A stretch of DNA of 64,000 nt from Archangium violaceum (GCF_016859125.1 NZ_CP069338.1:12589501-12653500); one strand, 5' to 3'; shown: positions 30,384 through 39,674, counted from the stretch's first letter. The notes: a model not told the origin generated them from the sequence alone. Numbers and translations: made by a program.

Positions 30384-30412
30384 AAGGCCTCACCAACCGG
30401 TGGGGCCTTTTT
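30384..30412 (+). terminator. Hairpin terminator followed by T-run
   Basis: AAGGCCTCACC, a 4-base loop, and GGTGGGGCCTT followed by TTT form an 11-bp stem with one mismatch. No gene is recognised directly upstream on the + strand, so the transcript it ends is unknown, possibly a small RNA. Confidence 0.6.
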
Positions 30413-30606
30413 GTTTAACACGGGCCTCGCGATGAAAATCGCGGGGCTTTTGTGCTTAAGTCCCTGAATTCCAAGGGATTTCGCCTGTGGCTGCTGGCGC
30501 GGGCGTTCTCGGCGCTCTCCCCTCCAGAGTGCTCCGGTCCGTTTCTCTCCCCTCCAGAAGGGCCCACTGGGCCCTCTGAGGCCGGTTTTGGGGCGAGAGA
30601 GACCAA

Positions 30607-30635
30607 GAGCGTTTAACAGAAACTGTTAAACGCTC
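30607..30635. repeat. 13-bp perfect inverted repeat with GTTTAAC core
   Basis: GAGCGTTTAACAG (30607-30619) and CTGTTAAACGCTC (30623-30635) surround an AAA loop. The half-site recurs singly at 28054, 30727 and 30750. It may be a recombinase or regulator binding site. Confidence 0.75.
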
Positions 30636-31065
30636 GCGCGGCTCTTGCGGAGAGAGCCGCTCTCTCCTGACCCGCGCTTCCAGAGTTCCAGTCCTTTCTG
30701 GCCTAAAAACCCGACTTCTCTCTGGCTGTTAAACGCCTGCTGGACCCACTGTTAAACGCCAGAGCGCGAAGCCGACACATCTTTTCCGAGTATTCGTGGT
30801 CTGTAGCGGTGCCCCAGGGCCTGCCGGGCCGTCTGCGTGAGCGCTCTTGCAGCTCCCACTCCTCGGCCGTCGGAGAATCCAGTACGGTTCGACGGCGAGG
30901 GACGTGTGGAAGACGGTCGTGCCCGCGCGCTTCCTCGCGGATTGACCCGAAGGGACAGCACCCTCACTTTCTGGAAGGCGGCGCAGGTGAAGCCGCACCT
31001 CCGAGAGCCGGCACGAGGAGGGCGTGCGCCTCGAGCCAGTGTGTAGCGGATGGCGAGAAGCCGCC

Positions 31066-31641
31066 TTATTCAGTCTTGCGTGACAGGAAGTAGACGTTCT
31101 CGCCTGGGTCCGTGTGCGTCGCTTCCAGCGTGAGCCCGTGCGCGCGCAGCAGGTCGCGATACCCGTCGACGCTGTACGAGTGATAACGGAACGGCACGCC
31201 GTTCATCGGCTCGCCGTCGATGGAGCCGTGGGCGTCGCCCGAGGTGAAGAGGAACGCGGCCCCAGGTTTCAATGCCCTCGCGATATTGGCGATCGCCTGT
31301 TCCTGCTCTTCGTGGCGGAGGTGGAACAGGACCCCCCACGCGATCGCGGCGTCGAACGTCCGCGCCTGAAGCTCACACGACTGGATGGGCGCACATATCA
31401 CCGGCACGTGGGGAAAGTTCGCTTGAAATCGCGCCAGCAGCTTGCGGGAGCTGTCCACGCCCATCACGTGGCAGCCGTGCTCAAGCAGCACCCGCGTCAG
31501 CGGCAGCCCCGTGCCGCAGCCGACGTCGAGCACCAAGGCGCCGGCTGGAAGTGTGGCCGCGAGCGCGGTCACTTCCGGGACGCCCATATGGCCTGTGCGT
31601 TGGGCTGCATACCAGTCCGCGATCAAATCGTACTCGTGCAC
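31066..31641 (-). CDS. Class I SAM-dependent methyltransferase
   Basis: A 191-residue protein of the Methyltransf_25/11 type. Motif I is LVLDVGCGTGLPLTRVL, the acidic residue of motif II follows in VMGVDSS, and motif IV-like FDAAIAWGVLFHLRHEE comes next. The C-terminal part has the YSVDGYRDLLRAHGLTL cap helix. The substrate is unknown. It stands alone between the motif cluster and the inverted-repeat element and is likely cargo. Confidence 0.82.
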   Translation of the reverse strand: MHEYDLIADWYAAQRTGHMGVPEVTALAATLPAGALVLDVGCGTGLPLTRVLLEHGCHVMGVDSSRKLLARFQANFPHVPVICAPIQSCELQARTFDAAIAWGVLFHLRHEEQEQAIANIARALKPGAAFLFTSGDAHGSIDGEPMNGVPFRYHSYSVDGYRDLLRAHGLTLEATHTDPGENVYFLSRKTE

Positions 31642-31694
31642 GCGTCAGCCTTCTTCGGAGGGTCGTCCACGTACCGCACGCGAGAACAGGACTG

Positions 31695-31786
31695 AAGAGC
31701 TATCGATAAATTGGCTGGAGCCCACCTGCCAAACCAATAAATCCGGGCACTTGGCGGCTCCGCCGGGTGATTTATCGATAGCTCTT
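31695..31786. repeat. 92-bp element with 17-bp perfect inverted ends
   Basis: AAGAGCTATCGATAAAT (31695-31711) and ATTTATCGATAGCTCTT (31770-31786) are exact reverse complements. They enclose 58 bases including GGCGGCTCCGCC. The size and structure fit a MITE-like or extragenic palindromic element. Confidence 0.7.
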
Positions 31787-31872
31787 GAGCTGCCCCCGTT
31801 CTTTGGATCACGGGTTACGAGAGCCCGCCACGCGCATCAAACGCAATCGCGCGCGTCGATGCCGAATCGGAA

Positions 31873-32244
31873 TCACCACATCGGCTCGCTCCGCGCTACG
31901 ATCTCATTCACGAGCGCGTCCTCGGTCGTCGCCTCTGATTGAAGCGCAACCGCCGGCGTAAACCACAGGCAGCCTCGCCCATTCATGAGTTCGGTCACGG
32001 CACGCGGCACGGCCCGAAGGTACGAAGGGATGCGCTGGTCGTGTAGATACTTGGAGGGCACGAGCTCTACCGGCGCTTCGCAGACGGTGGTCCAGTCCCC
32101 TGCCTCATCTTTGAACGCGAACCGGCCACAAATGTCGACCTTGGAAACATCACGAAGGTCCGCATCCGCCTGGCGGATGGTGGCGAGACCTCCCAGGGAA
32201 GCGTTGCCCTGGACGACCTGGAGATTGAATTCTGATGATGCGCT
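31873..32244 (-). pseudogene. 5'-truncated protein remnant
   Basis: A minus-strand frame without a start codon until 32061 but protein-like throughout: NLQVVQGNASLGGLATI, VDICGRFAFKDEAGDWTTVC, then VELVPSKYLHDQRIPSYL and LMNGRGCLWFTP. It ends in EPMW and a stop. The reading breaks near 32244, where the lipoprotein gene begins on the other strand. No family recognised. A plus-strand frame across 32047-32235 ending VALDDLEIEF also looks plausible; one of the two is a mirror artefact. Confidence 0.4.
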
Positions 32245-33452
32245 CGCTGCTGATGTTCCTCATGCTGGTTCTGACGGTCTCCTGTACCGACCGGACTTCC
32301 AATGCGCGCGCGCCGGCGCCTGCTCCGGTGCGTTCGCAGAACTCCGGGCTGGGCACCGTCGCCTCCATCGAGCCCATCCACATAAACCTGGGCTTCACCG
32401 TCTGGCGCAACGGCGTGGAGGTGACGGTCCAGGACGGCCTGCTCATCCACCTGGACGGGCTGAGTCCGGGCCGGTTCATCCCGGGGGCGATGACCCCGCC
32501 CCTGTTCGTACTGGGCGACACGGTCGGCCAGATGCTGATCACCCCGTTCGAACAGGGGCAGGCGGTGCTGCTGATGGACTCCCCGCCCCCGGACACGGAA
32601 GTGGCGCTGTGGATGACGATGCCGGGCGAGACGCCGGACCAGCTGGTGGGGGCCGGGCTGAAGGCGCGGCAGGAGGAGGCCCTGTCCGCCACCGCACATT
32701 CCGGCATCAACATCCGGACGCCGCCGGCCAGCACGCCCCGGACCGTGTTCCCGACGCAGGCAGAGCTGTGGGACCGGCTCGTGACGCGCAGGGTGTCGGC
32801 CGACATCTGCACGCGGGTCGGCAAGGAGTGTGGTCTCGTGCCGAAGACCACGCTCGGGCGCATCGACTGCGGTCCCTGCCCAGCCGGACAGCTCTGCAAG
32901 ACGGACAACATGTGCTGCACGCCCAGCTCCTGTGCGGCCCAGGGGCGCACCTGCGGTCCGGCGTCCGACAGCTGTGGCAACACGCTGGACTGTGGCGCCT
33001 GCGGCTCGGGGCGGGTCTGCACCGCCGCGGGAGGCTGCTGCCTGCCCAAGACATGCGGTGAGCTGGGCCGCACCTGTGGCACGGTGTCCGACGGCTGCGG
33101 GGGCACGCTCAACTGCGGCACCTGCGGCTCCGGGCAGGTCTGCCTGGGCGCGGGAAGCTGCTGCACGCCCACGACGTGCGCCCAGCTGGGCAAGAACTGC
33201 GGTTTTGTGCCCGACGGCTGCGGCGGCACGCTCAACTGCGGCAGCTGCACTGCTCCGCAGGCGTGTGGCGGCGCGGGCGTTCCCAACGTCTGTGGCATCT
33301 GCACGCCGAAGCCCCAGAGCGAGGTCTGCGCGCCTCGGGAGTGCGGCACCTGGTCCGACGGCTGCTCCTCCACCTATTCCTGTGGCACCTGCCCCACGGG
33401 CCAGGCGTGCGCCCCGAGGACGGGCTCGTGCGGCATCCCGGATGGCGGCTGA
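32235..33452 (+). CDS. Secreted lipoprotein with Cys-rich repeats
   Basis: A 405-residue protein. The signal peptide ends in a lipobox (LMLVLTVSC, Cys at residue 17). Residues 40-190 form a beta-rich domain. From about residue 198 there are four to five repeats of roughly 42 residues with the pattern CC-x4-C-x6-C-x6-C-x5-C-x2-C-x5-C (CCTPTTCAQLGKNCGF as example). Such knots are common in myxobacterial surface proteins. They are expected to be disulphide-rich and exposed on the outer membrane. The function is unknown. Confidence 0.8.
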   Translation: MMRSLLMFLMLVLTVSCTDRTSNARAPAPAPVRSQNSGLGTVASIEPIHINLGFTVWRNGVEVTVQDGLLIHLDGLSPGRFIPGAMTPPLFVLGDTVGQMLITPFEQGQAVLLMDSPPPDTEVALWMTMPGETPDQLVGAGLKARQEEALSATAHSGINIRTPPASTPRTVFPTQAELWDRLVTRRVSADICTRVGKECGLVPKTTLGRIDCGPCPAGQLCKTDNMCCTPSSCAAQGRTCGPASDSCGNTLDCGACGSGRVCTAAGGCCLPKTCGELGRTCGTVSDGCGGTLNCGTCGSGQVCLGAGSCCTPTTCAQLGKNCGFVPDGCGGTLNCGSCTAPQACGGAGVPNVCGICTPKPQSEVCAPRECGTWSDGCSSTYSCGTCPTGQACAPRTGSCGIPDGG

Positions 33453-33613
33453 GGCGAGGGCCGCATCTACGTCTGTAACGACTTCGGGCGTGTACTCCAG
33501 CATGCTCGGGACACCGCCGGCATGACGAGTGTCCTTGTCGCCTCGCCCTTGGGACGGGTGTCACGGACGGCCAGATGTGCTCTCTTCGAAGGACACGGCT
33601 TCGAGAGGTGCAC

Positions 33614-36600
33614 ATGGAGCAGGGCCCATTCATCTTGCAGAGTGCCGCACGCCTCGAGCAGGCCCTCGCCACGTGCCAGGACAGCGAAGAGCTCAGGACG
33701 GGGCTGGCGGAAGCCGCCACCCTGCTCGTCCGCAGGCACCGCTACTCCGAGGCGGTGCGCATCTTCGATTGCCTCGTCGAGTTCCCCGACCTCCCGTCCT
33801 TCGCCTATTGCAATGCGCTGTGGGTGGCGCAAAAGGATAACACCGGCTTGCCTGTGGAAGCGAGGCGCTCGCGCCGCTATCTGGCGGCATGTCTGCCATA
33901 CGCGAACGCCAACCCGCCCATTCACCTCAATGCGGCCGGCGTCTTCATGGAGCTGGGGGAAACCGATGCGGCCCTTCTGCAACTCCTGTTGGCTGCCAGC
34001 AAGCGCGTAGACATCCAGCGCCACCTCGCCCAGCCACAGCTCCAGCCCCTCAAGGCGCACCCCCGCTGGCCGGAACTCATCGCCCCCCAGCCGCCCGCAG
34101 TGCCCGAGCCCTCCCTCGTCTCGCTTGTACAGGCGGCGTTTGCCCACGGGGGCGCAGAGGACGCCATTCTCCCCCTGCTGCTGCTCTGGCGAAAGACGCG
34201 CTCCGCACGTCTGGCGGACCTCATTGACCGACTGAGTGAATGCGCCGGCAGGCGCGTGGGGTATCGCGCGGCGTGGGCGGAGCGAGTTGTAGGCGACCGG
34301 CCCTCGGAGCTCTCCCGCTTGAACCGGGGCAGCCGAGTTATGCGAGACGGGCTGGGGGGCTACGGCAACAGCCAGACGAAAGGGGGCCTGTGGCTCCACA
34401 AGGACTGTGAGGACCCGCGCTTCGCCACTGCGATGGTGCGGTTGCTCAGACACCCGCCGCAGATGACGGCGAGCACGTGGGACAGGGAGGCCTGGCAGTT
34501 CGCCCTCGAGACGCTCGTCGCGCTCGGGGACCTCCGCATTCTCGATGCGCTCGAGGCGCTCTCCGCCCAAGTTCCGGCACTCCTGCCTCCCACGTTCGGG
34601 GAGTGGATGGGGGCGAAACTGCGCGAGACAGTGAGCGCGCTGACGGCCCAGCGCGTACCTGCGCCCCTTGCCTCCAAGGTGGATGCCCTGTGCGCCGAGT
34701 TGGAGGCCGCGCTGGCCATGGGCCAGCCCCCGCCCCGCGCACCCCTTCCTCCTCCAGTTGAGGAGCGCAGGGCGGCCGGTGACCCCGTCCATTCCCAGGG
34801 GTCGGCGGAAGGGGCTCCGCCGCTAGATATGGCGTTGGAGGCGCTCGCGGCGGGCCGGCCCGCCAAAGCCATCCCGCCCCTTTTGCGGGAATGGGAGCGC
34901 ACGCGCTCGCCGCGGCTGGCGGACCTGTTGGACCTCATCGATGCGCGCATCACTCGAGTCAAACGCAGGAGAAAAGCCCGGCAGCCTCGCCTCTCGCAGA
35001 AGGACTGGATTGCGCTCGCGCGGGCGAACGAGCCGCGCGATATGCCACGACTGCTCTCCACCTTCGTCTGCAAGCGGGCGCCCTCATCGGCCGGGCGTCT
35101 CTGGGTCCTGCAGCGCCGGCGCGACCCACGGTTGACGACGGCCCTGATGCGCCTCCTCGAGAAGCCGCCGTTTCTCTGCCCGCTCGATGAGGACGGCGTG
35201 GAGGAGTTCTGGAATGCGGTAGCGGAGGCCTTCCTCCACCTTGGCGACGTGCGTGCGGTGGAGCCTCTGCGGGCCTTTTCCCGACGCGTGCGCAGTCTGA
35301 CGGTAAGGTGTGACAATGACGCCCGTGACTGCGGCGGCTCGGCTCCTCCGGTGGGCGGCTTTCTCCGGCGCCGCTTCGCCGAGACCGCGGATGCGCTCGG
35401 GGCGAGTCAGGGACCCAAGCCTCTCACGGCCACCGAGGAGGCGCTCTGCACGCAGATGGAGGCCCTTCTCGAGCCAGAGTTCCAGAGGATGCGCTTCGCA
35501 CGCGAGGCCGCCGCGGAGAAGGCCCGGGGCCGCCAGGACTTCCTGGAGCGAATTGCCCAGGCCCCGGAGGACGACGAGGTGCGCCTCGCCTTTGCCGCAT
35601 GGCTCCAGGCGCACGGCGAACATTCCTACGGCGAGCTCATCCGCCTGCAGTGCCTGCGTACCCAGGGCGAGGCCACCGCGGAAGCGCTCGAGCGTGAGGC
35701 GAGGCTCCTCGATGCGGCCCGGTGGAGCCCCGAGGTGGACGTATGGAACCGCTGGCTGGGGGAGCTTGCGCCGGAGTTCGGCGTGGAGCACTCCGAACGG
35801 GGCTTTCCGAGCGTCGTGAGGCTCTCGCTGGACGGCGAGTTGCCCGCGCACCTCGTCGGCCACCCCCTGTGGGCGACAGTGCGGAGGTTGAAGTGCTCTC
35901 CCGAGGACTGGGCGCGCCGCGAGGCGCTCGTCGAACTCGTGGGCCACCCGGTGATGAAGTCCCTGCGCTGGCTGGAGGGAGTGACTCCCCGGGGGCTGAG
36001 TGAGCTTGTGCGCCAGCAACCCCGTCCCTATGAGACGGTAGGCCTCCTGCTTCCGGAGCTCGAGGCGGGGGAGTGGCCTCTGGTGCTCGAGGCGCTCGCG
36101 CGGCTGCCGAAGCTCCGGACGCTGCATCTCATGCTCGGCCCGAAGGACTTTCAGCCTTCGCTGCTGCAGCCGCTGCTTGAGTCCCGCGTGGGGGAGCGGG
36201 TGGAGCGGCTCGTGCTGACGGTGCAGGCGGAGAAGGCGCCGAAGTGGGTGGCCATCCATTCAGCCATCGAAGCCTCCCCCTTCGCCTGGTTCGAACTGCA
36301 GTGGCGATGCGATTTCTCCTACGGCCCGAGCCTCCCCGAGGAAGTGGAGAAGGGGCTCGACTGTGGACTGCGCTTCACGCGCGACTCGGACGGCGGCCTC
36401 TCCTGCCTGCGCGCCTCGCATGTGGGGCCCCGAGAGTTCCGGATGGGCCAGCTCCTCCGGGCGGTGAATCAGTTGCCCGCGGGTGCGCTCTCCTGCTTTG
36501 TACTGGCCGAACCGCCGGCCTCCTCCGTGCAGCCGAGTCCTCGGGCGCTCGCCGAGCTCAAACGCCTTCTCCGCCGCTTCCCACGGCTGGCGCGGGTAGA

Positions 36601-37702
36601 GCTTCCCAGTCCCGAGGGCACCCGGCGGGCCGTGGAACGGCTCCTCGCCACGCTGCGCGAGGAGCGGGAGACGTGGCGGCATGCGTCGGCAATCCAGGAG
36701 CTGGCAGCCCTTGGTGCGGCCGAGGCGCGCGAGCCGATTGCCGAGCGCCTGCGCGCCTCGGACGAGTGGCTCCAGCTGACGGCGGCCTTCGCGCTGTCCC
36801 GCCTGGCCCATGCCTCCGTTGTCCCCTTCCTCCGAGACGCCGTCCATCACCCAGGATGCGGGAAAATGGCAGCGCTTACCCTCGGAAGTCTTCAGGCGAG
36901 GGAAGCGGTGGGCGAGCTCCTCTGGCTCCTCACCCACCGCAAGCACGAAGAACGCCGCTCCGAGGAGGAGATAGTCGTGGCGCTCCAGGCCCTCTCCATG
37001 CTCGGTGAGCCGAGCGCGGTGCCAGAGATTCAGGAGTTTCTCGCGGCCCAACTCGCTCGAAAACCCACCGAGAGGGCGCTTGCCCGAGCTCGTCTTGTCG
37101 CCGTCGATGCTCTCGGGGTACTCGGGGCAAGGCAGGCGCGCGCGCTCGTCATCCAGGCACTGGAAATAGGGGATGAGTACGACCGGAGCAGCGCGGTGAC
37201 GGCGCTCGGCCTCGTCGGCTCCGTGGACGACATCCCCCTCCTGCAAGGCCAGCTCGGCTCCGAGGAGCGTTCATCGCAGAGCCGTGGGTGCCACTCCAGT
37301 CGGTTTTCGTCCCACGACAGCGCGCGCCTGGCCCTCCTGCTCCTCTCGCCGGAGCGCCTCAACTCAGAGCACGCCGATGCGCTCGTGCGTACCCTCGGCG
37401 GCGCACGCCTGCTCGACTCCGACTCGGCGCGGCTGCTGACGCTCGGCCGTTCTCTGGAGGAGCTCGCGTTGCGCGTCGTGGAGGGCGGGAGGGCCGCGCT
37501 CTCGAGAGGAGGGGACTGCTGGCTGCAGCTCTGTGAGGCCGTCGAGCGCTTCACCGAGGAGCGCACGGAGGCCACACGCGCTGCCCTGCTCGATGCCCCC
37601 CACCCCTGGCATGTGCCTGCGATGATGTACTGGCTCGGCTTGGCCGAAAGGATTGCCAGCCGCTGGGCCGCGCTCCGCGTGCTGTGCCGGGCTCGCGCCT
37701 GA
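33614..37702 (+). CDS. Giant HEAT-repeat / TIGR02996 protein
   Basis: A 1362-residue protein from ATG 33614. A duplicated segment near residues 170-230 and 410-470 (LLLLWRKTRSARLADLI versus LLREWERTRSPRLADLL) is followed in each by a long cap domain. Around residue 655 there is a TIGR02996-type repeat-companion motif (DDEVRLAFAAWLQAHGEHS then GELIRLQCL). Residues 1000-1240 are HEAT-like helices (EAREPIAERL, AAFALSRLAH, VDALGVLGARQARAL). No catalytic motif is seen. It is presumably a scaffold. The upstream lipoprotein is 160 bases away and perhaps not linked. Confidence 0.75.
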   Translation: MEQGPFILQSAARLEQALATCQDSEELRTGLAEAATLLVRRHRYSEAVRIFDCLVEFPDLPSFAYCNALWVAQKDNTGLPVEARRSRRYLAACLPYANANPPIHLNAAGVFMELGETDAALLQLLLAASKRVDIQRHLAQPQLQPLKAHPRWPELIAPQPPAVPEPSLVSLVQAAFAHGGAEDAILPLLLLWRKTRSARLADLIDRLSECAGRRVGYRAAWAERVVGDRPSELSRLNRGSRVMRDGLGGYGNSQTKGGLWLHKDCEDPRFATAMVRLLRHPPQMTASTWDREAWQFALETLVALGDLRILDALEALSAQVPALLPPTFGEWMGAKLRETVSALTAQRVPAPLASKVDALCAELEAALAMGQPPPRAPLPPPVEERRAAGDPVHSQGSAEGAPPLDMALEALAAGRPAKAIPPLLREWERTRSPRLADLLDLIDARITRVKRRRKARQPRLSQKDWIALARANEPRDMPRLLSTFVCKRAPSSAGRLWVLQRRRDPRLTTALMRLLEKPPFLCPLDEDGVEEFWNAVAEAFLHLGDVRAVEPLRAFSRRVRSLTVRCDNDARDCGGSAPPVGGFLRRRFAETADALGASQGPKPLTATEEALCTQMEALLEPEFQRMRFAREAAAEKARGRQDFLERIAQAPEDDEVRLAFAAWLQAHGEHSYGELIRLQCLRTQGEATAEALEREARLLDAARWSPEVDVWNRWLGELAPEFGVEHSERGFPSVVRLSLDGELPAHLVGHPLWATVRRLKCSPEDWARREALVELVGHPVMKSLRWLEGVTPRGLSELVRQQPRPYETVGLLLPELEAGEWPLVLEALARLPKLRTLHLMLGPKDFQPSLLQPLLESRVGERVERLVLTVQAEKAPKWVAIHSAIEASPFAWFELQWRCDFSYGPSLPEEVEKGLDCGLRFTRDSDGGLSCLRASHVGPREFRMGQLLRAVNQLPAGALSCFVLAEPPASSVQPSPRALAELKRLLRRFPRLARVELPSPEGTRRAVERLLATLREERETWRHASAIQELAALGAAEAREPIAERLRASDEWLQLTAAFALSRLAHASVVPFLRDAVHHPGCGKMAALTLGSLQAREAVGELLWLLTHRKHEERRSEEEIVVALQALSMLGEPSAVPEIQEFLAAQLARKPTERALARARLVAVDALGVLGARQARALVIQALEIGDEYDRSSAVTALGLVGSVDDIPLLQGQLGSEERSSQSRGCHSSRFSSHDSARLALLLLSPERLNSEHADALVRTLGGARLLDSDSARLLTLGRSLEELALRVVEGGRAALSRGGDCWLQLCEAVERFTEERTEATRAALLDAPHPWHVPAMMYWLGLAERIASRWAALRVLCRARA

Positions 37703-37818
37703 GGCGGGGCCGAGCGCAGTGGCGGGACATACCGGAGCGGCTCGGCCATTGGAGGGCCGTGCACCGCGCCGGACTGTTGAGACCCTGGGGCGGGGGTATC
37801 CCCAGAGAGAAATCTCAA

Positions 37819-37853
37819 GAACGCGTGGACGGAGGACATCCGCCCACGCGTTC
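37819..37853. terminator. Stem-loop between convergent genes
   Basis: GAACGCGTGG (37819-37828) pairs with CCACGCGTTC (37844-37853), with an inner GGA/TCC extension. It separates the + strand HEAT gene from the - strand immunity gene. There is no long T-run, so efficiency is uncertain. Confidence 0.6.
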
Positions 37854-37877
37854 GGCTCTCTCAGCCTTGAAGCGCCA

Positions 37878-38138
37878 TTATGCCTTTGGCATCGCGGTAG
37901 TTGTGTGTTGCGCCGGAACATACTCCTCTGGAGGAGCAGAAAAGCCGTTCCAGAACACCCATAGTCGGCGGCACTTTGGGCACTTCAGAAAGCTGTTCAT
38001 GGCGGAGTAGACAGTTTCGGAGTCAACTTGGCCCGAAAATTGATCAAAGTCCGTATCCGACACAAATAGCCACTCATCGGGACAGGGAATCTGGCCGTAC
38101 GAAATCTGCTGTCCGCATCTACAGTTCAAGCTGGGCAC
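37878..38138 (-). CDS. Small zinc-binding putative immunity protein
   Basis: An 86-residue protein with ligands CRC near residue 6, an isolated CPDEW and CPKC near residue 53, then WVFWNGFSAPPEEYVP. It starts 2 bases after the stop of the orphan toxin at 38141-39073, the standard place for a cognate immunity gene. Lower GC than the surroundings is consistent with a transferred cassette. Confidence 0.65.
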   Translation of the reverse strand: MPSLNCRCGQQISYGQIPCPDEWLFVSDTDFDQFSGQVDSETVYSAMNSFLKCPKCRRLWVFWNGFSAPPEEYVPAQHTTTAMPKA

Positions 38139-38140
38139 TA

Positions 38141-39073
38141 CTAGTTCCCTCCTAAAATTATCACATCCCGAATGTTCTTTGCCCCGGCGCCTTGCACTCG
38201 CTCCAGCACATTGCCGAGTTGAGCTCTCGTCACCGGAGTCTGGCTCAAATTGAGCACGATGCCCTCCACCTGGGAGTTTTTCTTGGCAATTGCCGAGATG
38301 ATGCGGTTCGCGTTTGTGGTTGTAGGCGTATACACATCATATCGGATGCCGTCGACCAAGAGGTCCGAAGTGCCGCCGGAAGCCCGTGTCCCCACTGGTG
38401 GCCGCAGAACGACATTACGTCCTGCGTCTGCCAGTGCCTGTGCCGAATTCAGCTCGCTCGGAGAATAGTTGCCCCCTGGGATGACCTGTAGACTCCCACT
38501 ACTTCCCCCATTTGCACCGCCCCCTGCGACAGGTCCCCCGATTGTCCCCTGTCCACCTCCTCCCGCAGCGGTGGACAATACATAGACCCCGCCCACTCCA
38601 TAGCCTACCGCCGTGGCGACCTTCCCCACTGGCACGACGACACGCTGAATCGCCAGGGCGCCCTGGGCGGAGAGGGAGAGGACGGGCATCATGGCTTCGG
38701 GGCCGCCCATGGCACTCGTCAGGGTGCGCGTGACGCCATTCGCGGTCCCCCCGGCAATCAACAGGGAGGTGCTCAGTCTGGCCACCGCCTTCGTCTGCTC
38801 GCCGGCCGTCATGTACCTGAAGCGCTCCCAGTACTCGGGGGAAGACGAAATGAGGGCGGCCACGCCTGCGGGCAGGTGCCGCAACGCGAGTATGCTGTCC
38901 GTCGGGTACCTGAGGTGCCCGGCCAGTCGGCGTGAGCAGAGCCAGGCGCTAAACCAGAGTTCGCGATTCCCGAACACCTCCGAGGCCATGTCGGGTGAGC
39001 TTCCGAGGGAGTAGCGCTGCAAGAAGCGCTCGCCCCGTTCGAGAATCGTGAACGGTGGTTTAGAACGTCCCAT
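38141..39073 (-). CDS. Orphan polymorphic toxin, CdiA-CT-like nuclease tip
   Basis: The reading frame continues to 39301, but ATG 39073 is chosen because the more upstream part overlaps another gene. Residues about 55-170 are nearly identical to the middle of the main toxin (YPTDSILALRHLPAGVAALI onward; about six differences over 112 residues). After a Gly/Ser-rich linker the last 100 residues form a toxin tip: SELNSAQALADAGRNVVLRP, then a DLLVDGIRYDVYTP core. This resembles PD-(D/E)xK-like CdiA tRNase domains, but the catalytic set cannot be confirmed by eye. The first roughly 55 residues look unrelated and may be untranslated. Confidence 0.65.
   Translation of the reverse strand: MGRSKPPFTILERGERFLQRYSLGSSPDMASEVFGNRELWFSAWLCSRRLAGHLRYPTDSILALRHLPAGVAALISSSPEYWERFRYMTAGEQTKAVARLSTSLLIAGGTANGVTRTLTSAMGGPEAMMPVLSLSAQGALAIQRVVVPVGKVATAVGYGVGGVYVLSTAAGGGGQGTIGGPVAGGGANGGSSGSLQVIPGGNYSPSELNSAQALADAGRNVVLRPPVGTRASGGTSDLLVDGIRYDVYTPTTTNANRIISAIAKKNSQVEGIVLNLSQTPVTRAQLGNVLERVQGAGAKNIRDVIILGGN
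38571..38907 (-). repeat. Shared toxin-delivery segment, copy 1
   Basis: About 337 bases nearly identical to 40054-40392 and encoding the 112-residue segment from YPTDSILALRH to GGVYVLS. It marks the recombination junction where toxin tips are exchanged. Confidence 0.85.
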
Positions 39074-39206
39074 CGCGAGCGGGACTGGACGGCCGCAGTG
39101 CAAGTGTGCGGCCCCACTCTCACTCCTCACGCCGCAACCCTCGCAATGAATCAGGTTTGGCTGCAGACCCTCGTGGCTCGTGGAACCGAGCCGGAGCCGA
39201 TTGAGC

Positions 39207-39674
39207 TCAATTATCGGAAGCGAGCACAGTCGCGGAGGAAATCGATTTGAGAACGTTCCAGAAGCCAAAGAACGACCGCCCCGCCTCCAACTCAACCTCA
39301 ATTGCCTCGCCCTCGTGTCGGATAAGCTTCAGGCGACTCAAATCCAATTTCCCGCCCGCCCCCATCTCTAGCGCACCATTGACATGAGATATATCCGTTG
39401 TCGCGTCCTTGAGCTCGCTCCATGGAATGGTGCAACCTCCTCCTGCCTGGCGGATTATCACCCGCTCGGTCGTTACAAGTACCCATTCCGTTGGAGCGCG
39501 AAAGTAGGCAATGATCGGAAGCTCGTCGCTTCGCACCATGGCGAGTTCCATCAGCCGTATTTGGACGTCTGTGGGGAGTTCGACGAACGGGCGTGTATAC
39601 GCGCCTTGGCCGCCCGCACGTTGGAAGACTCGAAGTAGCCGTTGGAGCTTCGAATCGGCGCTCAAGTTTTTCAT
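39207..39674 (-). CDS. Putative immunity protein for the main toxin
   Basis: A 155-residue protein starting at ATG 39674, overlapping the toxin stop by 4 bases. Predicted beta strands (EWVLVTTERVIIRQAGGG, then IEVELEAGRSFFGFWNVL) resemble a PH-like or YxiM-type fold seen in small immunity proteins. No Cys-rich site. The assignment rests on gene order. It has no relation to the 86-residue immunity protein, matching the difference of toxin tips. Confidence 0.65.
   Translation of the reverse strand: MKNLSADSKLQRLLRVFQRAGGQGAYTRPFVELPTDVQIRLMELAMVRSDELPIIAYFRAPTEWVLVTTERVIIRQAGGGCTIPWSELKDATTDISHVNGALEMGAGGKLDLSRLKLIRHEGEAIEVELEAGRSFFGFWNVLKSISSATVLASDN

Larger units (their letters stand above)
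30149..31065. other. Gene-free 0.9 kb with motif cluster
   Basis: No convincing frame on either strand. It holds the antitoxin promoter, one hairpin terminator (30384-30412), and five copies of GTTTAAC/GTTAAAC at 30413, 30611, 30625, 30728 and 30751. GACCCGCTGG is present twice near 30247 and 30293. Confidence 0.6.

Noticed and set aside
30384-30412. tRNA 3' end as an attachment site
   Set aside because: The hairpin has no cloverleaf around it; it is better explained as a terminator.
30805-31093. Open frames in the motif-rich gene-free region
   Set aside because: No ribosome site, no protein-like composition, and they span the motif cluster.
32973-33254. CRISPR-like direct repeats
   Set aside because: The periodic similarity is the coding repeat of the Cys-rich lipoprotein, not spaced identical repeats.
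32067-33503. 478-codon minus frame over the Cys-rich lipoprotein
   Set aside because: Ala/Arg/Gly-rich mirror of the repeats; the plus strand has signal peptide and lipobox.
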